Assembly (NCBI RefSeq): GCF_018143015.1
Contig: NC_054741.1
Coordinates: forward strand, 65,632,697 to 65,696,696
Source of the DNA: Lytechinus variegatus
Lineage: Eukaryota; Echinodermata; Echinoidea; Temnopleuroida; Toxopneustidae
Direction of reading: 5' to 3'
DNA: 64,000 bases
Part shown: piece after piece, positions 44,991 through 57,600 of the stretch
Position numbering within the stretch: position 1 is the stretch's first letter
Layout of the letters: each line of letters begins with the position of its first letter
Program-made: the position numbers and the translations under genes
The notes under the pieces: generated by a model
What the model saw: only the letters and a program-made list of their open reading frames with translations
Database searches by the model: none
What the model was told of the DNA's origin: nothing

Positions 44991-46212
44991 CAGTCAAGTT
45001 ATCATATTCAGAGCCGCGTAATTATTGTCGCTTTGTATAACAAACGTACCCCGAAATGCCCAAAAATACTATCAGGATGGTCATATTTAGGTTTTTATAC
45101 ACAATTAAACGAAACGAGGCTGAGACACTCCCATTTTCACACCTCCTATAATATTCATGAGAAGAAGGTGAGGATTCAATTAAAAAAATCAACTAAAACT
45201 GATGATCATTCATAGTAACGATGATGTATCATGAAAATAACTAGTAATGATTGTGATTATTATAGATACAACGATTATGGTGTCATATGTAGATTACTTA
45301 CTGTCTATAAAGTGTACATAGACCAATAACTCTGGCGTCTTTACAGACTTCTTTTTAAAAAGGATTTGCTTGTATATAGAGGATCTTAAACTATTCCAAC
45401 CACGATAAGTTAGTGAGTATAGTTCGTTATTGCTGATGTAATTATTCCCATCTTGTTTTGTTTTTTTACTCCCCTCTTCCATCCACTGATCGAGGGAGGG
45501 TGCTACAAGAAGGACGGGACGATCGATCACGTCTACGATATTTCAATAAGGAGAACAAAAGAAGAGAAAAGAGGAAGAAAAATAGAAGAAAGGAGAGAAG
45601 ATCACGAAAAGATAAAATATTTGCCGTCTATTACCCCTGTAATTCAATCCATTTTTAGGACATCTTGCCCCCCCCCCATACCCTGGCGTCGCCCCTGCTA
45701 AGTTCTTATAAGTACATATATAAATATATAAAATTACTGTCACCAAGATAATGTTATTCTCAAACTTAGTTTTACTCTGAGTGTGAAAACATAATTATTA
45801 TTTGTATTCACTCTAACCATGCAACACCAAACACTGTCCGTGGTGGACCTATTCTTAGCCGGCCCCTACACAACACATAATTTTGTTGATCATAATAGGT
45901 CGAGCTTGTCTGCGAGACTCCAGGTAAACACAATACACGCCCTGTGCTCATCTATCAATTATTCATAAACACGAGATTAGGATGCTCTCTGAGAATAACA
46001 TGGTGCATTGGTGTAAGAGGTTTGTACCACCCCCCTCCTCCCCCGCCCAGTTTGTAGGATCAAGATATTCGAGTGTGATTTGTGTCGTGATGATTATTGT
46101 ACCCAGTGAACCAAAATAATAATGATGATAACAACAACAGTGAAAATATGTAATAATAATAATAATAAATAATAAATAATGATAATAATATTAAAAATGA
46201 TAAAAATAAGAA
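44991..46212. other. Intergenic, no gene seen
   Basis: Contains a C-run element end at 45667-45704 (CCTGGCGTCGCCCCTGC resembles the right end of hAT-like repeats elsewhere in the window). No coding gene recognised. Confidence 0.45.
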
Positions 46213-46349
<137 letters not shown>

Positions 46350-46734
46350 AAATTGATGATAATACTCTCATTAATTTTCGAGAGAAATATATGAAAGAGT
46401 TTTCAGGCTTACTTAACATATTTCATGGGAGTAAAATCCGAAACATATTTTTATTTCGTACTCAGGACCATGTTTCACTGAACAATATTGAAAAAATTGT
46501 TCACTTCCACTTCACTCTCATTTACAAATAATGAGTTTTTGCGTGAATGTGCCCATTACCGATGCCATTGTTAATAAGTCTATATTAACTATCTTTGTGG
46601 TTTAAGTGTAATAAGCTTTCACTAAAATAGAACTGTATGTCTTTCAAACATACAAATCCACGTATTGCTGAATTTCCTTACAATATAATTATACACATTG
46701 TTCCTCTAAAAAAAAGATACCAAAATTGTAGGTC

Positions 46735-47330
46735 TTACAATATATGAAAATTTAAATTTGAACGAACACATACGTTGTATAAATACTAGTATCTCGAGAA
46801 CCAATGGTACACTTTACAAAAGGAAAAACATTATTTCACATACTACCCTTGTCAAACTGTACTATGCATTTAAATTAGCTTCATATCATACTGCAATATA
46901 GTTTGGGCAACCTGCGCAAAAACTAAAATTGATACAATATACTTAACAGAAAAAGGCCAATCGAATTCGTACTGATTAGCAATATTTATCACACATAAGA
47001 TCAATAATGCCATAAACGAAAGACTCTATATGATATAAATTCACTTCAAAGTTTACTGCTGATGTTCAAGTCCGTAAATATCATGGCTTCCACCTCCATT
47101 CCACAATTTCATAATATGACTACATCTACTCATTCATACCCTACACGTAACTCTTCAAATTTTGATTTAATCAATTTCCCCAAATTGCTTATGGCATAGC
47201 GATCCATAAGATACTATACGGTCCCGATTTATGGAACTCTCTACCAGAGTTTATATATAAAAATATGTTCTTCTCTTTACTCATTTAAGAAAAAAGTCAA
47301 ATCCATGTTATGACAGAACATCTGATGTAA
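46735..47330 (+). mobile_element. Decayed LINE reverse-transcriptase fragment
   Basis: The plus strand reads NLNEHIRCINTSISRTNGTL, then TTLVKLYYAFKLASYHTAI, FGQPAQKLK and, later, KILYGPDLWNSLPEFI. This is the order of the C-terminal half of CR1/jockey-type reverse transcriptases (LYYALIxPYLxYxIxVWG, then WNxLPxxI). Several stops and frame breaks show that it is dead. Confidence 0.65.
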
Positions 47331-48885
47331 ATTTTCTGTGTTAGTATTTCAGTCCACAGTTACTCATTAAATCACTCTTCATTTGATTTAATCATCACCA
47401 AATACTCTCCCATGACCATCATCATAATCTCCATGGACTTCATATTCACCATTCTTACCATCATCCTCGTCCTCACCATCTCCATCTTCATCATTGAAAT
47501 TATAAACAATTATTAGTACCATTCTGTTTCATAAATGTATCAATTATTTTAATGACTTTCAATCCGGGGTAGTAATTTTTCAAGCAATCTGCGTATACTA
47601 ACAATCCTCCTGCAAATTGTAATTGTTTAGAACGACATTTTATTTAGTGTTTTTTTAATGATTCAATACCCCCAAAACAATAACCAATATTATGTTTGTT
47701 ATGTAATTAAAATGTATTATATGTGAATGTTATGAATGCAGAAGAAAACAATAAATAAAATAAAATGCATTGATTTATCTACGACCCCGAGGGGGCAGGT
47801 ATAAGAAAGAAATTCACCATCTTTGACAGGGATATATACTCTTCAGATATTAAAAATAATACTATTTTATTTTATGTACAGCTATAAATAATCTTTTGCA
47901 AATATCCTGAATATTATTAGAAGACAATGCATGGGCTACAAAACGTCACCAGAATAATAAAGTTGACTCAGGGACAGCGTCAGGATTTTTTGGTGGGGGG
48001 GGGGGGGGGTTCTAAACTGAATCATAGAGGTATTATAGAGTTACATAACCCAGGCCTCACTTTTTGTACCCATTTTCCTTCTTTCCTTCCCTTTTCTTCT
48101 CATTTTAATATTAATTATTTTTGTTCAGTCTTTATAGGGGTTATGTGTGGGAGTGAGTGTGTTCCAGTGTGTGGATATGTCCAGCCGTTAAGGTTGGTGT
48201 TTTTTTTGTTTAGCATTACACTGATGAAATGACATGCTTTACAAGGATCAGGGTGAGTGGGGGTGTGTGCGTTGTATTTGAGGAGAGTGTGGGGGTGAGG
48301 GTGTGGGTGCAGATATTTGCGTTGAGCACATTAAGAGGACAAGGTGTGTGGGTACCGTGATGTGTGAGAACTTGTGAGGTTTGACCGAAAGTATGTGTAT
48401 GCATTAGAGTGTGTGTGTGTGCGTGATGGTGAGGGTGCGTGTGTGCGATTGCATGAGTGTATGGGAATTCAGCTATGTGGTGCTCACGTGAGTGGATGAT
48501 GTGTTATGCACTTTGACATGCTGGATTCTCATAGTAGGTTTAGCCTAAAGATGAAATCAAAGCAACCTTCTTTACAAGATTTTATGCAATATTATAAATG
48601 TCAATAATCAAGGGTAGTAACATAACTTCTATTAATTATGTTGATCTTTTAAATCCGCATCCTTACAACGTTTCCCATTTTCTAAAAACGAATTCTAATG
48701 CAACAGTCTTGCTGTAATAAAGCATCATGTTCGTGGCAATATTACTTCTATCCTAAGCATCATAAAATAATTCACGCTGTAAATGATATCAAATGTAGCT
48801 TGTATGTCGTTACTTAAGTTAAGAGGCATAATGATTGCGACCCCCTCCAAATAAACACTATTTAAAACAAAATCATTAAGTGAAT
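47331..48885. other. Intergenic, no gene seen
   Basis: AT-rich, with a G run at 47995-48009 and a GT-rich tract at 48240-48480 (GTGTG and GGGTGAGGGTG stretches). An A-rich AATAAATAAAATAAAATG at ~47750 could be the tail of the LINE fragment upstream. Confidence 0.45.
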
Positions 48886-48889
48886 TGAA

Positions 48890-49200
48890 TTAAAACGGTT
48901 CGTTTCTATCCTTAAATACTTCTTACCACAGTGCATTATTTCTGGTTGGGGTTATGCTGCATAATATTAATATACCGCTTAATCCCATCTATATATTATA
49001 TGGTTTAAAGTTTGTATTAAAGATCTCTTCATTTTTGAAACTATGCTATCGGTTAATGTATCCAAGATCTCTTTGCTCTTTAATAAACTATTTTTCGTTT
49101 CATCTACAATGTCTTTGGTTCTACTCTTTACTGTTATGACCACCCATCCAAAATAGTTTCCATTCTTTTCGTCACAATCTTTCTTCTTTTACGCCATCAC
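48890..49200 (+). mobile_element. Possible second decayed LINE fragment
   Basis: Reads LKRFVSILKYFLPQCIISGW, followed by GYAA, like the (L)LPxxxYxIxVWG segment of CR1-type reverse transcriptases. The following YTA*SHLYIIWFKVCIK resembles the downstream QKKV(I)R region. Similarity is weak. Confidence 0.35.
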
Positions 49201-49309
49201 CCCGTAAATTCATCAATATTGATATCGATCTCCGGCCGATTCCATGGTAGGGGTAAAACACTTTCACCCATACACACCTCACTTGGTCGTCATCGGGGCC
49301 ATCGATCTC

Positions 49310-49450
49310 TTCAGACAGACCAATCACAGAGCGGGTTTTAGCCCCAAGCATTGTCTAAGGCTGGCAACGAGGTGTGGTTTGATGGTTACTGGGTGTACAC
49401 AGCTTGCATCCATATAAGCATGGGAAGTTTGGGGAGTTGGCATCAGTCAA
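49310..49450 (+). promoter_or_regulatory. TATA promoter of the two-repeat secreted-protein gene
   Basis: CCAATCACAG (a CCAAT box, ~49319) lies about 95 bp upstream of CATATAAGCA (TATA-like, 49411-49420). About 30 bp further is an initiator-like CATCAGTC near 49441-49448. Spacing fits a focused promoter and a 5' UTR exon follows. Confidence 0.55.
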
Positions 49451-49610
49451 GAAATAGTCCTTACTGCGACACCAGCTGTCTGTGAATACTCTGATACTTT
49501 GATCATCATTACAGTTGAAAGCATTTCACAAACTTCTTCTGAAACTTAAAAATTTAGGATCTGTGTCATCCTTATTAAGGATACATCAGCTATTTCTGCA
49601 TTTCACAAAG
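49443..49610 (+). other. Non-coding first exon (5' UTR) of the two-repeat secreted-protein gene
   Basis: Ends at a strong donor, CAAAG|GTAAGC (49611). The next acceptor is TTTCTTTTCCAG ending at 50404, followed by 21 bases of leader and then ATG. The start is inferred from the TATA position. The ~790-bp intron contains no recognised feature. Confidence 0.5.
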
Positions 49611-50425
49611 GTAAGCAAAATTATTTTGTCATTCTTTTCTTTCTTTTTGATTGCTAGCACTCTAGCTTAAAAGCGTGTTTTATCGCAGTTATCAGTTTTG
49701 GAAGTTTTTGAACGGTTTAAGCTAGTTGGTCGACATTGCCAGCTTCGTTAGAGTATTAGGCAGTCGTGATTCATTATTTTGAAAATGTAAAGTGGCAGAA
49801 AATTCAAATAATTTTTTAACTTTTCCATAGTAAGTTGTTCAGTATATTCACATCTTAGAGAGATTCATCCTACTTTATTTACTTTAAAGTCCATATTGGC
49901 ATTAGTTATGCAACGCGTAAAAGAAATAAGCACAATTTTACTCTTTATTTTGGTCGGTCTGATAATAATTCGTTTTTAATGTTGTGTAAGATAGCATTTC
50001 TCTAATAAAGTTTTCGATGCCGGATGACCGGCGTGGTCATACTGTCACCATGGCAACGTCGTAAATAGGGCGCGTATACGGAGGGGTGATCGATAGTTCC
50101 TTTTATGCCTTGCATGCTCTTTATTGTTTGTTCCATCCCCTGTCGACACGCTATTTGGGCTGTTGGCCCGGCTACAATACTACAACTTTCGAATTTTCAT
50201 ACCATGTGTTTATTCAACTTCTTAACGATTTTATTATTAAAAACTTGGTGTAAGCCAGAAATAACTGTCGAAATATTTATGCTCTGTTACATCTTTTTTT
50301 ATTACATGTTGTTAAAGTTTTTGTTATCAATTATGCTTCCAGTGCCTTTGTTGAGATATCTGTTTCCTCAAAATTAACCCTTCATTTCCCCCTTTCTTTT
50401 CCAGATTCAACTCTTCTATATAGCA

Positions 50426-50903
50426 ATGGCTTTCACTCGTTTCGCTGTCCTGATGGCCCTTGTCGCCACATCTTACGCACAGTACGTCGACGTAGACAGT
50501 TTTAACATCGACAGTCCATCCGTGATCTACGACGGCGAAGTGTTCACCGTCCAGTTCGACCTCACCTTCACACCGACCGACGGAGCTGCCTCGATCATCG
50601 AAGGCTCCCACGGATCCACCCGTTTCATGCCCGTCTTTACCCTCTCTGAAGATGGCTCAACGTTAGATCTTGATGCTTATGCAACCGTCGAGCTCACCTC
50701 AGCCCAACAGACTACGAGCCTCACCGACGATGACTCCGTGACGTGGAACAATCTTCAGACCTCCCTCAATCTGACCGACATCGAATGCGGCAATGGAACC
50801 GTGTACCAGTATGCCTGCGTCTCCCTCATGCCATACACCGGAGTGACCTGGTCCGGCGTTGACACCTCTAACAGTTCCATGTGTACCAGCTTCGTCTGTA
50901 AAG
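50426..50903 (+). CDS. Secreted two-repeat four-cysteine protein, coding exon 1 (signal peptide and repeat 1)
   Basis: Starts at ATG 50426 (AGCAATGG). Residues 1-18 (MAFTRFAVLMALVATSYA) form a clear signal peptide, with cleavage expected before QYVDVDSF. The exon then encodes one ~140-residue repeat, apparently beta-rich, with four cysteines in the pattern C-x9-C-x21-C-x4-C and three N-glycosylation sequons (NLT, NGT, NSS). It ends FVCK with the donor AAAG|GTAGGT in phase 1. Codons are GC-rich against an AT-rich background, a sign of a real, well-expressed gene. The frame runs on past the donor to 50980 without cysteines or similarity, so the spliced form is preferred. I do not recognise the family. 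Confidence 0.82.
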
Positions 50904-51241
50904 GTAGGTTCACTCTCTGCTTCTTGAAGAAAGTATACCAAGTCATTAAAAATAATCTTTGGAATTATGGCTTCAAATAATAAGATATTTCAAATGCTAC
51001 ATGCTTCCACATAGAAATCTATTCTAACTTTCTAAACCTCACATCAAAAACATGATATATGCGAAGCAAATTACCATGTCTTACGTAAGTTATATAGATC
51101 ATGTAGATGGACATGTAATAAAACTTAAAACTTTATAATTCATCATAAGATTTCTCTTCTGAAAGGAATGAAATGACTGCATGTTGAAGGTCATATTTTC
51201 GACAACACACTAATGGGTCCTTATTCTTTTTTACTCAACAG

Positions 51242-51729
51242 CTGTTGCCGACGTGACTCTATCTGAATTGGAAATCACTAACCCTGATGATAACATTGTC
51301 CGTATCGGTGGCGGTCAAGCCCTCGAATTCGACATCACTCTCTCAAACCCATCATCAAGCGACAAAGTCGTCGGCAGCAACAACTGGTTGGTGAGCCTCT
51401 ACCTGTCTGACGCCGAGACGAGCGGCACTGCAGTCGCTACTGAGACCATCACACTCTCCTCCGCTCAGAGAACCACCGATCTCGCCCCCGGCTCTACTGT
51501 GGAATTCGAGGATCTCGCCGTTACTCTTACCCTTGACAGCGTCACCTGTGACGACTTCGGCTACGCCTGCGCCAGCGTAGCACCTGCGTCAGCTTCCTAC
51601 TGGACCCGCCCTGCCTCCCCAAGTGACAACTACATCTGTATTTCCGTCACATGCGGAGCAGCAGCTATCAAGACAAGTCTAATCGTCATGCTTCTTACCG
51701 TCGTAGCCAGTCTCTTATTCAACCATTAA
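51242..51729 (+). CDS. Secreted two-repeat four-cysteine protein, coding exon 2 (repeat 2 and C-terminal tail)
   Basis: Acceptor CTCAACAG ends at 51241; G + CT gives Ala and the frame continues AVADVTLSELEITNPDDN. The exon repeats the plan of the first: LSSAQRTTDL matches LTSAQQTTSL, and the cysteines follow C-x6-C-x22-C-x4-C. The C-terminus, CGAAAIKTSLIVMLLTVVAS then LLFNH, is small residues followed by a hydrophobic run with no cytoplasmic tail, typical of a GPI-anchor signal (a single transmembrane helix is the alternative). Total protein about 321 residues. One repeat per exon with a phase-1 intron suggests exon duplication. Function unknown; a cell-surface or extracellular role is inferred. 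Confidence 0.82.
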
Positions 51730-52890
51730 TTAAATATAACATCATAGAACAATAACTCTTTTAAAACTATAAAGAAATTCTTTCGAGCCGGCAACTTGCT
51801 TTGAACGTTGGACCGGCTGAAGATGTCGGAGCAGCTCCAATAAGCGGTTACTTTGGTGATTGACGAGTCATTCACTTCCTCGGTAACATTTATAGATGAT
51901 AATGATTATATGTGTTTGGTAATTAAATAATTGTTTGCCAAATGCAACTAGATAGCTGTCAATTTGGAAAGATGTACGGATTTTCTTTATCCCGTCCACT
52001 CTCGAGACATGTACAGAAAGTTGGTTAGAAAAATATACATTGATCGTTTATTCGAGATGAACCAAAACATATATAGGTGGTTGATTGTTTTATCTTCACT
52101 ATTTCAATTAACATTTCATACATTTTTCGAGAGTACACCATAGTGCTTGGTTGATTGTACATAATATATGCATGTTTTTCCAAACCGCAATTTTCTTGTA
52201 CAAATGTATGCATTAAAATTATAAGAAATATAATAGTTCTGGCAAAAAAAAATATCGGACAGCTGGGTACTGTAGGTAAAGAGAAAATGTATTCATTATG
52301 ATGTCACTCTCAACATGAATATATATATTTTTATTTTCTGTGAAAGAGATCGTTTGAATAAACTCAACAGTATGTTTGGTGCATGATCTTTGGAAGTATT
52401 TATGAGTAAACTTACGGTTTAGGAGATCACTCTGCGATGCGATAATTCGGCGCGCCATTTATGTGACTGAACATCTTTCACATTGTAATAGAATGATTGA
52501 TATCAAAGAGCGATATTCTGCTGGAGTTTTACTTATAAATGTAGTAAAGGTTTTTAACCTTCCAAAACGATATCGAGCAAAAACTGTACTTGTTTTTAGA
52601 TCTCAGAAAATGAAATTTCTATACGTGTTGCTAAGGTTGCTACTTGCCGAGACGTTTAGAAGTTTGTCATCCAGACACCTTGATATATTATAACGATGTA
52701 TATTTCAATTTTCCTTCTGTAGCGCTACGTGTATTCTTTCATTCCTTTTGATTATGTTGATATGTTTTGTACTTACCTCAAATGCGTTGATATTTTTGTA
52801 AATGAAAGTTGTGGTGCGCACCCTAATCTATTTTGCTATGTCATGTCGCAATATTTATTTATGCATGAAATCTCTGCTTAGTAAATAAAG
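51730..52890 (+). other. Likely 3' UTR of the two-repeat secreted-protein gene
   Basis: No coding features. A possible 10-bp stem with a 2-base bulge lies at 51786-51821 (AGCCGGCAAC opposite GTTGGACCGGCT). An AATAAA at 52884-52889 is a plausible polyadenylation signal, followed by a GT-rich patch (TTGTTGTTGTTG near 52955). Confidence 0.5.
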
Positions 52891-54336
52891 TGGCCACTTT
52901 GTTTCTTTGAAAAGTACATTACATTTTATCTTATTTTCTTTCAGTATAATGTGTTGTTGTTGTTGAATGCGTGAGATCGTATGTCCTGCTAACGATTTTC
53001 AGAGTGTTACAGATTGATTGACAGTGTTTAATGTATTCGGTGGTGTTTATGATGACGATGTTGTGATAATGGTGATGAATGGTATACATTCTGAATTTCA
53101 TCTTTTAGAATACTCCCGAAGGGTCGCGTCAACAAATCCATAATTAGATTTAAAATAAAAACTTCGATATTTTTTTAATCGATTTTTTTTTATATTTAAA
53201 TCTAATCATGGTAAATTAAGACGTTGTCACTTCCTTTTGGAACTAATGTGACTCCAAGAAATTATGTGTATATTGAGGCTGTGGAATAGGTTGAAATGTT
53301 GAACGAGTTTGTGATCAAGGTTGGTAATGATATATCTACACTCTGAAAACAATCTATTCAAATTTGAATAGAAACATCATAACCAGGGAATTTCTCTTAA
53401 AATGTAAGATTCTTATTGATTCGATCCGATTTCTTTGATTGAAGCGACCTTGTTCCTTTTTTTACTTGAACTTTTCATTTAAATTTTGTCGAGTGCCCCT
53501 CTGAAAATGACTGTTTGAATTTGAGTAAATTGCTTTTTGAGTGGTGTTCTGAAAAATAAGTGTAATAATAAACGACATTAAAACATACAAAAAACGGGGG
53601 GGGGCCTTTAAGAGAAAACAATGAACCCCCAAGGTATTGATAAGCGAACTTGGAAGTTCCTTCGACCCGTTGCTAACAAACTGATATAAAGCTGTTTTGT
53701 TGATTGTTTTGTTCCCCCTCTTTCTCTCCCTGGCTTCATACCACGCTTTCATCCAAATTCCATGAGCACCGCAAGTTTTCTGTTGGCATGGAACCCAACA
53801 ATGGGTCCCTCCCTGTCTAGTATAGACAGTTTGCGTTCTGATCGATCGGATTCGATGTCGTCTTGGTTCTGCTATCGATTTTCTTGGTTGGGAGGGAGGG
53901 GGAACGCACTACCACTTTTGCCCTATAGCTGCTTCTTCACCTTTGGTGGACCTTTAGTTTCCTTGAATTGAATCGCATCCATGAAATAATTCATTTGATG
54001 TTTTTTTCAACAACTTAACAGCACCCCCAATTTCTCTAAAATGTGTAATCGAATTCTCCCCTTCCCTCGTTATTCTCTAAAAGTGTTATCCCTGCAATTT
54101 AAGGTAAAGTAGTTCTTGATAACATCATCAGATATCTAACAAACTTTAAGTTAGGTCTACTGTCGTTTTATAATAAACGCGGCCTATATCTAAGCATGAA
54201 ATATCAACATCCTAACTCAACTTTCCATTAAGTTAACATAATTATCTTACGATCGTGGAATTGTTTTCCCATTATTTTGACGTATACATTGCATCAATGT
54301 GATTCCTCGCACACAATTTCCAGAAAAATATACTAG
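52891..54336. other. Intergenic with two palindromes
   Basis: Holds an imperfect inverted repeat at 53143-53206 (ATTAGATTTAAA opposite TTTAAATCTAAT, with an AT-rich loop) and the perfect 20-bp palindrome TCTATTCAAATTTGAATAGA at 53353-53372. Small open frames at 53462-53971 lack recognisable features. Confidence 0.55.
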
Positions 54337-54616
54337 CAGTGGCGTAATCAGCCTACAATTTTGAGGGGCAAGATATGGCGTTTCTTTGCATAATCTATTT
54401 TTTTAAAAAGTAGCGAGCGAGTGAGCAAAATTTCGTCACTTTTATTACAAAATTCCAACGTTGTGATAATTTTTTGACATAACATTCAGAAAATAATGTC
54501 ATAATACTCCCTTCTCTCTTACCTCTTCATTTGTTTCCTTAGTCGAGGTTTCTTTGTTTTTGGATGTGTGTGTGGGGGGGGGGCAAGCGCCCCAATCCCC
54601 CATCTGTACCCTACTG
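54337..54616. mobile_element. Small hAT-like MITE, decayed
   Basis: Left end CAGTGGCGTAATCAG; right end (reverse complement) CAGTAGGGTACAGATGGGGG. The flanking 8-mers TATACTAG and TATAACAG agree at 6 of 8 positions. The G run and GGGGCAAGCGCCCC near the right end match the other hAT-like repeats of the window. Confidence 0.55.
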
Positions 54617-57600
54617 TATAACAGTAATCATAATTGATGTCATTAATGTTACTACTCTATACCTTAAAATTTTATTAATAATTTGCATTAATTTGAAATG
54701 GGAATGCTTGCTGAAGAAGAATAATAACATGATGGCCACATGGGAATAGAAATTGTCTGGGTGAAAGTTGCGTGCACTGTTTTGAATCAATCAATATCTC
54801 TATTCCGTATGGTTAAATAGGATGTTTTTTATTGATTGAGATGTCACTGTAAAAAAAAAGCCCACGAAAGAAAGTTCACAAGAAAGAAGTGTTTAAAATG
54901 ACTCGAAAGGTTTGAATGATACAATACCATAATAGACTTAACATAACTTTCGTCTGCTAATAATATTGTTGATATCATGAAAATAACACATAGAATTGTC
55001 AAGAATGGAAATAATTTTGACCTATCTTCTGAGCTCTGATGTTTTTTCTTTATTATGCAACATTTTTACACCCGACTTATTAGATAGGATAGCAGTGAGA
55101 TAACTTCGCAACATAAATGACAACAAAATTATTTTCTATCTTCGAGTAAATTTAACTGATTTACATGCTTTTACGACAGACTTGTGAAGGAAGGGTCAGT
55201 TTTGTCTAGCCCGCTTTGTTCACTCGAGAAATGTTGCATTCTATCCATACTCGGTCTTTTATTATTAGTTGTATTATTTTTTGTTTGAGGTCTTATTGTG
55301 TCCTGGCTAGAATGCAGTTTTAAATATGCCAGATGCGTTCCACTTGTTTACGATTTGCTCTCTCTCTCTCTCTCTCTCATCTCCCATCCTCTCTCTTCAA
55401 AATACTTCAGTAAGCAAGAAGTTGTCAAGTGAAAAGAATGCGTGATAATAAGAGCATACAATTCACTTTTGAAATATTTTTTGTACACTATCTTTATCAC
55501 GAATATTGAAGAAATAAGATGAAGAGTAGTATTCCATAGGGAGTGAAGTGGACAAATTTGTTATTTAGTCTAGGGTTAAACCTATCAGAATACCAACCAT
55601 AAAAGTTTGATAAAATATACTCATATAATAATGTATATGATATAGTCCATTCTGAAAAGAGACCATGCCACCTTTGTCAATGCTCGTGTTTGACTTGACC
55701 ATATCGATCTGATTTTCATACAGAAGTCGATCTCATCCAAAACTATTTTTACCAATTTTGTTTAATTAAAAAAGTATTTTCAAAGAGTTACTTTTGTACT
55801 ATATCTTTATCACGATATTGAACAAATAAGATGAAAAGTAGTCATGGTAGTATTCCATTGACAACATCTCTATCTGTTCAACAAATATAAATTTTAATGT
55901 TTACATTACGTTTCCTAGTGCTTGTGAATATCTGTTTTGTTCTAATATTTCATTTTATCATTTTCTCATCTTATATAACCTACCATTGATATTGATCGTA
56001 TTTTCTTATTCAATTTCCTTCTTTTCTCTTCTCTTTTCTATACTATTTGAAAAAAATTGAACTTCCCAAAGTCAACCTCTTGTCTCAATTCTTTCTTTCT
56101 ATGATACCTGCGTTATCTCTATCTCTCCATCTCTTTGTTCATTCCTTCATTCTTTGTCATCTTTCTAATCCTCCCATAATTCATTCAAGGGGTGCATCTC
56201 TCTTCAATTGTATAACTTGCTTCATGAGTAACATTAAACTCTTTACATGAAACCTTCCATCCGAACACATCACACATCTGAAAAAAAACCCCAAACAACC
56301 AGAGAGGTGACGTTGAACTGTCTATTTTTAATGGAAAACAATAATAGTACAAAATGGGTAGAAACCTACATTTCAAAAAAAAAATCCTGAAATTATATCT
56401 ACATGTATGGTGACTCATCCATTGGTGAACTTTGAGTGCCCAAATTCTTGAGCTGATACCTAAATATTAACAATAAGAGTGGTTGATCACATTTGACTGA
56501 CACCAAACAATTGATAAGGAATGATTCTGAAGCCAAGTTTACCTTTGGCTGTAGAAATGTGTTTTCAAAATTCACTGCACATGATTAAAAACCATATGAA
56601 AACATATAAAGGAAAATATACATGTAGTTTTAGAAGGTGTGGTCTTATTCAAATTCCCTGCCGTCTTTTACTGTTACGATTCTTTTGTGACATCTTTTCC
56701 ATTTGGGATTTTTTCTTTACAGTCACCACCACTACGCCACAAGATCACAGAAATAATGCTCATCATTACATGGTGTCTTGAAAATATAGTTATATGATAT
56801 ATAGAAATAAACACAACAACCATCAAGTGAGGTTATTGCATGCATAATGGTATGATTACTAAATCATATTTCAGGTCATATTTCAGGATTTATCAAAATC
56901 CATAAATAGCATGATTTGTAACTTTCTTTTCAAGTAATAATATTATATTAATGATCAAAACATTACTACAGATTCAATATGACTTCTTTACATATAACAA
57001 TATAAAAATAGGATGGCCTATGCACTAAAATACATAGTCAACCATTATTTTTCTTGCACTTTTAACACTAAGTTTCTTTAATTTCATTTTGACAAACAAT
57101 GTCAAGCCTGCAAATGAGTGCTAAGACAAGGGGATTAAATTATGTTTACAAAAGTTGATTTGCACAAACCCAAAACTAGTTTGGCATCTCTATAGGTGTG
57201 ATGACCCAGAGTTTGAGCAATCCATATTCACTGACAACTGTTATAAGCTACTGAAATCCTTGCATCTGATTAGCTCAGAGCAAAGGTGTCTGTGCAAACC
57301 ACCCACAAGATGCTCTATGAAAAACTTACCAGGGTCCTGTAACACAAAGCCTAGCGATGAATAGCAAATATGAGAGAACACTTCTGATTGGTCCTGGTCA
57401 GTATTTTACGCCAAATGTAGGTGTAATATTGATCTCGATTGGTCAGTTTATTTAGCGATTGATCGCTAATCTTTGGGTTACAGAGCCCTGATCACTTGAA
57501 GAGTTCCATTTTGTCAAAACCAACTCGATGAGTTGAGCCCTTTTGGCATTACAAGCAAATATTGTTATCAACAAAATCATGCTTGGAGAAGCTTTCAAAC

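Noticed and set aside
44509-45040. Poly-Leu and poly-Asn open frames
   Set aside because: Direct readout of the 15-bp and AAT repeats.
50327-50946. Minus-strand open frames opposite the secreted-protein gene
   Set aside because: Shadows of the GC-rich coding exon; no signal peptide, domain or splice support.
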